Shown: one piece after another, positions 60,136 to 64,000 of the stretch
How positions within the stretch are numbered: position 1 is the first letter of the stretch
How the letters are laid out: every line of letters begins with the position of its first letter
Source: Sporisorium sorghi
Lineage: Eukaryota; Basidiomycota; Ustilaginomycetes; Ustilaginales; Ustilaginaceae
Direction: 5' to 3'
DNA length: 64,000 bases
NCBI GenBank assembly: GCA_023212695.1
Contig: JALCCG010000009.1
Coordinates: forward strand, 62,001-126,000
Translations under genes and position numbers: made by a program
Notes under the pieces: generated by a model
The model's database searches: none
What the model saw: only the letters and a program-made list of their open reading frames with translations
Told to the model about the DNA's origin: nothing

Positions 60136-60215
60136 GAAGGTGGCCACGCCTCGTACTCGGAATTTGGCAGGGGATTTTGGCAGGGAAATTCGAGTTACCA
60201 GGCGTGGCCACACTT
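60136..60215. repeat. Long imperfect hairpin (12-bp perfect arms plus inner pairing)
   Basis: GTGGCCACGCCT (60140-60151) is the exact reverse complement of AGGCGTGGCCAC (60200-60211). Inside, 60152-60165 pairs imperfectly with 60186-60199 (CGTACTCGGAATTT against AAATTCGAGTTACC). The loop contains a direct repeat TTTGGCAGGG at 60163-60172 and 60176-60185. Three outer pairs are also possible with one bulge. This could be a folded RNA, a MITE-like remnant or a cruciform-prone site. Confidence 0.75.
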
Positions 60216-60329
60216 TGGATTTTTTTTGGATTTTTCCTTGAATTTTCCAGCCTGTATTTTCCCCAAGCTACCATCATCAATTCGAACCCTTCAACTTGTT
60301 GCGACTCTGCATGAAAAAAAGCTGTCTCC

Positions 60330-60350
60330 TTTTTTTTTTTTTTTTTTTTT
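60330..60350. repeat. Poly(T) homopolymer, 21 nt
   Basis: Uninterrupted T run about 120 bases after the hairpin. Confidence 0.9.
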
Positions 60351-61859
60351 CGCTTTGGAATTTGCCTTTCTTTCGAGAGATCGAGCGGCGCTTGAAATAA
60401 ACGGGCGCAACAAGAGTCAATTCCGAACGACACTCTGCATTGCAGGCAAAGGCTCCAAGTTGAGGAGAAGAGCCATCGCAGCCCCTGTGACGATGGCGCG
60501 AGCTGTTCCAAGGGTATCTTGACAACCAGCATCTTGGTCAGTGTCCGAGAGAGAGCGACGATAGAGTTCATGTCGAACGAGACATAGTCACCGGTAATCA
60601 CAAACAACCCTTCTTCCGCCGCCCTCCATCGGTTGGTAGCTCAAGCTCATACTCATTCTCACGCTTTTCGCCTTCAGCCTCGGTCTTTGCGCCGTGCTCG
60701 ATGTGATTAGATCTCTGACAGGTGTGGTCCACTCAAGCTCGGCAGATTCACTCAGGCTCTCGCTAGACGGACTTCGATTTCTCCGAGCTTGAGGTTCCAC
60801 TGCCAAGCGTGTGATCTGGCGCGCTAGTGATGCACACTGCACATGCGGAATCCTATCGACAGGATCTGTGTGCGGCTGGCCCTATCATAGCGCTGAGAGA
60901 AGCCCGGAAAAGAGCCCCAAGTTCCGCTCGACCGGCACCGCTTTTTTGGGGGGAGAGATCTCGGCTAACGCGATCCCGCGCTGTCGAAGTGTGCGCACAG
61001 AAGCGAAATCTGAGACCTGCTTCGCCAGCCGCCACCACAGAGAAAAACACTTGCGCCATTTCCACCTTCCGCCACCTTCGCAGAACACAGTGTGCCAAGC
61101 GTCGTCTCGCGTCGTTCTCGAGCGTCGTCTTTCTCACATCATCTTTTCACTGCGCCTGTGGAGAGCAAGAGCTTGTTCGTGTGTCATATCCCTCATCCTC
61201 CCGAGCGCAGGTGCGAAAGCTTGTACGGACGTTGGACAGCGCAGACCAACGTGGGGGAGTAGACTGTGGCTCTGACGCCGCCGGGAGCGGCTCACGACGC
61301 GAGCGATGAGGTTCCTGCGTCGCCTTTCCAACCTCTTCTCTCCTCGTCGACCAGGTTCCGGTCGGAAAACTCGAAGCGCACAGTCCCTTGCACCCAAATG
61401 AAGTCGGGCGGCGGATGCAACTTCATTCTCACGGACCCTTGCGACGCAGCCAGGCATCAGCCGGCTCTCATTGCATCATTCCCCCCACTTCTAGGCTGTG
61501 CCGGATCTCAAACTGCGCAGTGTCTGGTGTGGGACGCACCCGTCTAACTGTGGCTTCTGAGTGGTACTGGCTGGCGGGGAGCGGTTGCACTCGATGCGGT
61601 AACATTTTCGACGTGCCCACTTGGGGTAGCCCATTATGCACGCCCTGAGTGAGAGCGATGCTTGGGGGCCGACTTCATCTCTCTCTCTCTCTCTCTCTTG
61701 CTCTACGCTGGAGTATGTCGAGGGTTCCTCTCTCGGGCCTCTTTAAATAGCCGGCTTGCAGTCGCGGGAACAGGTGTCGAGGAGGAGCCTGTTTCTCCTT
61801 TCCCTCTCACTTTTTGGCAAAGACAAAGCTCTGACCTCTTCCCCTGCATTGCGACCATA

Positions 61860-62645
61860 ATGGACGGGCTGGGTTTCATCGCGACGCTGCACGCGACCAC
61901 ACTCAGCAATGACGCTTCGCCACCCGCGCTGCTGCTCAAGCCCAAACCCGCACGCCGGTCCTCCAATGCCTCGACCTTCACCCGCGCCAAGAGCCTCGTC
62001 AGCCGCAGCAGGGGAATCTTCACCTCCTCCTCTTCCACCATCACCGCAGGGCGAGCTTCGACGTCCTCGCTCCGCAGCACCTCCTCCAGGGGCTCGTCGT
62101 CGACGTTTACCTCGCCTGCGTCGTCCCGGCTGCCGAGCCAGGACCGCATGCGACAGGGAGCGGGGTGTAGGTCGCCGCTGCCTTCGCCGCCGCTGTTTCC
62201 GGGGGGCTTCGCTGAGCATGCGGGTGGCGGCGTGGTGGTGCGTGTGGTGCAAGTGGAGAAGCGGTTTAGCGCAGAGTGGTACGCGTGGTTTGTGGACAGG
62301 GGCTATGTGTTTGTAAGCGATGGGGAGGGGTGCGCGGGGATAGAAGACGGTTGTGCGGGGTGTTGTGGCGAGGAGGAGGAGGAGGAGGAGGATGGAGAGC
62401 CGAGTCGTGCGTCGAGCACGTTCGAGCGCAGTTGGGATGTGCAAGAGAGAGAGACGGGTTTGGGGCGGACAACGAGCAAGCTACCGCCGCCGATGCTCGA
62501 CCTTGCAACTACCGTCGATGCAGATCCGGATCGGATCTGGCGCACACAATGTCAGACACTGCACCCGTCCCCAGTGCCGCGGCACACACCGCTCCCACCA
62601 CCACCAAGACCGCTCAGAGCACGGCCAACCTCAACAGCAGTATAG
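61860..62645 (+). CDS. Hypothetical protein (261 aa), uncertain gene
   Basis: I chose the ATG at 61860 (MDGLGFIATLHATTLSNDAS); the frame extends upstream only from a non-ATG codon. The first 130 residues are Ser/Thr/Arg-rich with TFTRAKSLVSRSRG. A short ordered-looking stretch follows: GGGVVVRVVQVEKRFSAEWYAWFVDRGYVFVSD. Then comes an acidic run of Glu and a Pro/Arg-rich tail. No family is recognised. The WYAWFVDRGYVFVSD segment and the clean ATG favour a real gene, but other frames here are also open because of GC-rich composition, so a spliced or different C-terminus is possible. It ends 56 bases before the stop of the convergent GPATCH1-type gene. Confidence 0.5.
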   Translation: MDGLGFIATLHATTLSNDASPPALLLKPKPARRSSNASTFTRAKSLVSRSRGIFTSSSSTITAGRASTSSLRSTSSRGSSSTFTSPASSRLPSQDRMRQGAGCRSPLPSPPLFPGGFAEHAGGGVVVRVVQVEKRFSAEWYAWFVDRGYVFVSDGEGCAGIEDGCAGCCGEEEEEEEDGEPSRASSTFERSWDVQERETGLGRTTSKLPPPMLDLATTVDADPDRIWRTQCQTLHPSPVPRHTPLPPPPRPLRARPTSTAV

Positions 62646-62701
62646 CACACGACCGCATCGCGCAATCGCCATTCTCGCGGCCTCTGATACAAATACAAAG
62701 C

Positions 62702-64000
62702 TCAGAACAGATCCGAGGCGCGCATTCGAGGCTTGACCTTGCTCTTTGACGCTGCCACCGATGATCCATCCTCCGCATTCGCAGCCACCGCTTCCGGCTG
62801 CTCCATCTTCGTCGGCTCGCCGTCATCGTCGAAATCAAACGTCAACAGCGACCTTTTCTTCGCCGCCTTGTCCCTTTTGCGCTTCCTGTCGCCCTGCCCC
62901 ACCTGCGTCGGTGCTACAGCCGCCTCGTCAGCGCCGTCTTTGCGCTTCTTCGCCCGAAACACCACCCCAGACCCCGCCGCCGGATCTTGCATCTTCGGCG
63001 CCCTCTCCCTCGCTTTATCCGATTCGGCCTCGGCATCGGAGTCCTCCTCGTCGGACGCAAAGATCGCCTTGTACACGTCGATCGACGGCTTGACGTACGT
63101 AAGTGTATCGCGGCCCTGACGCTCGTCGCCGCCCATGCCAATTGTATCTTCGTGCACCGCGTCTTCCGTGCCCGGGTGTGCGGTGTCGTTACGTGGTGTT
63201 GAGGAGAGCTGCGCGTCGGGCGAGAGCGGCGTCATACCGGTAGCAGCGAGCGCCTTGAGCTGGTGCTTGCTGCGTTCCCAGTGCTGGTCGACGCGGATCG
63301 ACGAGGGTTTGGACGAGCGCGTCGAGCCGTAGAATGGATCGTCGTCCGCGTCAGGCCGGGCGGTTGAGGTTTGAGATGTCTGCTCTTCACCGCGCCGCTG
63401 TCGCGAGGCTGCGGGTTCAGGCACGCCGAAGCGCTTGCATAGCAGCCGCTCGGGCGCCCAGGTTTCGATTCGGCGCGTGAGGTGCCCGAAGTTGCCCATC
63501 TGCGCTGCTTGTTGCGCGGTCGTGAGCTCTTTCTCGGGTTCCACGGCGGCGGTGGTCGGTTCGCTCTGATCGCGGTCCTGGGGTACGGGGTGTCGCAGCC
63601 CCGCAACAGCCGCAGTGGCACGCGTCTCGTGCTCCATCACCGCCGCGCTCGCCGTGGTGAACCGGCTCGCAATCGCCGAGCTCATCGGCCGGAATATCGA
63701 GGTGCTCTTCGCGAACTCTCGCAGCTCGCTTGCGAACTGCTCTGCCGACAACTCTAGAGGTACCTGCAGCCGCGCCGCTTGCTCCGACCCCGGGTCAGCC
63801 TGGCCTCTGAGGTAGGAAAGGTAGCGCTCCTGCTTGGCTGCATCCGCGCCGAACGGTGCAAATCCCTGAAGCGCTTGTTTGGCAGTGGCGGCATCGAGAC
63901 GAGGAGCGTCGACATACTCTGTGCGCGGTGTGGGCTGTGTTAGTGCGGAAGAGGGTAGCGCTGCGTTTGGAGTGGACGCAAGCCGCTCGCGAGCTTTGGC
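62702..64000 (-). CDS. GPATCH1/TGH-type splicing factor, C-terminal part (runs off the right edge)
   Basis: The minus-strand frame is open from 64000 down to a stop at 62702, 432 residues, with no start inside the window, so the N-terminus with the G-patch lies outside. The upstream part reads DAATAKQALQGFAPFGADAA and KQERYLSYLRGQ, then FAKSTSIFRPMSSAIASRFT, which resembles the SURP-like region of GPATCH1/TOUGH proteins. AQMGNFGHLTRRIETWAPERL followed by LCKRFGVPEP matches the family's conserved [KR]LTR-x-x-x-W-x-P-x-x-LLCKRFNVP block. SIDVYKAIFASDEEDSD is another family landmark. The C-terminus is Lys-rich (KRKRDKAAKKR) and ends RASDLF. GPATCH1 stimulates a DEAH-box helicase in the late spliceosome. 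Confidence 0.88.
   Translation of the reverse strand, partial: AKARERLASTPNAALPSSALTQPTPRTEYVDAPRLDAATAKQALQGFAPFGADAAKQERYLSYLRGQADPGSEQAARLQVPLELSAEQFASELREFAKSTSIFRPMSSAIASRFTTASAAVMEHETRATAAVAGLRHPVPQDRDQSEPTTAAVEPEKELTTAQQAAQMGNFGHLTRRIETWAPERLLCKRFGVPEPAASRQRRGEEQTSQTSTARPDADDDPFYGSTRSSKPSSIRVDQHWERSKHQLKALAATGMTPLSPDAQLSSTPRNDTAHPGTEDAVHEDTIGMGGDERQGRDTLTYVKPSIDVYKAIFASDEEDSDAEAESDKARERAPKMQDPAAGSGVVFRAKKRKDGADEAAVAPTQVGQGDRKRKRDKAAKKRSLLTFDFDDDGEPTKMEQPEAVAANAEDGSSVAASKSKVKPRMRASDLF

Larger units (their letters stand above)
59555..61859. other. 2.3-kb intergenic region with hairpin and T21 tract
   Basis: The region lies between divergent starts at 59554 and 61860. Frames on both strands are short or low complexity. 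It contains the long imperfect hairpin at 60136-60215, a TG microsatellite (~60115-60128), a poly(T) run (60330-60350) and a CT microsatellite (~61678-61698). No tRNA or transposase signature was found. Confidence 0.55.

Noticed and set aside
59843..60607. 254-codon minus-strand frame over the hairpin and T-tract
   Set aside because: It contains a poly-Lys run made by the T21 tract and lacks any domain, so it is probably random.
1..64000. Biosynthetic cluster, mating-type locus or secreted-effector cluster
   Set aside because: The identified genes are unrelated housekeeping functions. I saw no polyketide/peptide synthase, pheromone/receptor or homeodomain pair, and no run of small secreted proteins.

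Overview
The window reads as nuclear chromosomal DNA of a basidiomycete fungus, most likely a smut (Ustilaginales, Ustilago/Sporisorium type). The reasons are large, mostly single-exon genes on both strands, rare short GT-AG introns, GC-rich coding sequence, and eukaryotic families including an XRN1 exonuclease, a TPR/MLP nuclear-basket protein, a mitochondrial Lon protease, a GRASP Golgi protein and a fungal sphingolipid C9-methyltransferase. The species assignment is inference. I saw no operons, CRISPR arrays, insertion sequences, rRNA or convincing tRNA genes.

Layout. 1-432: 5' part of an SCP2-type lipid-transfer protein (minus). 1.4-3.6 kb: unknown one-pass membrane/coiled-coil protein. 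3.7-11.9 kb: GRASP (minus) and TPR/MLP (plus), divergent. 12.0-17.0 kb: HMCES-like abasic-site sensor (minus) and an unknown Ser/Thr/Pro-rich protein (plus), divergent. 17.1-18.2 kb: two-exon 2-hydroxyacid dehydrogenase (minus). 19.9-23.1 kb: sphingolipid C9-methyltransferase and BAX-inhibitor-1/Lifeguard protein (both plus). 23.7-25.8 kb: mitochondrial ribosomal protein bS16m, a small basic protein and a 53-residue Cys-rich protein. 26.1-35.4 kb: Lon (minus) and XRN1 (plus), divergent. 35.9-38.0 kb: an MDR oxidoreductase with an in-frame TAG, and a small predicted lipid-anchored protein whose first exon may be only the ATG. 38.0-42.9 kb: a 4.9-kb stretch with no supported gene. 42.9-44.9 kb: Zn2Cys6 transcription factor, also with an in-frame TAG. 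45.9-48.2 kb: unknown 755-residue protein. 48.5-49.2 kb: Shr3-type ER chaperone (minus). 49.7-55.1 kb: very large forkhead factor (minus). 57.1-59.6 kb: coiled-coil/PH-domain protein (minus). 61.9-62.6 kb: uncertain hypothetical gene. 62.7 kb to the end: C-terminal part of a GPATCH1/TGH-type splicing factor (minus).

The genes do not form one pathway. They are a typical fungal mix of RNA turnover and splicing (XRN1, GPATCH1), nuclear pore (TPR/MLP), secretion and ER quality control (GRASP, Shr3), mitochondrial proteostasis and translation (Lon, bS16m), membrane lipids, DNA repair and transcription control. I found no convincing novel multi-gene system. The points most worth checking are the two TAG-interrupted genes flanking the large gene-free stretch, the ATG-only first exon with an MGxC lipidation motif, and a long imperfect hairpin at 60.1-60.2 kb.
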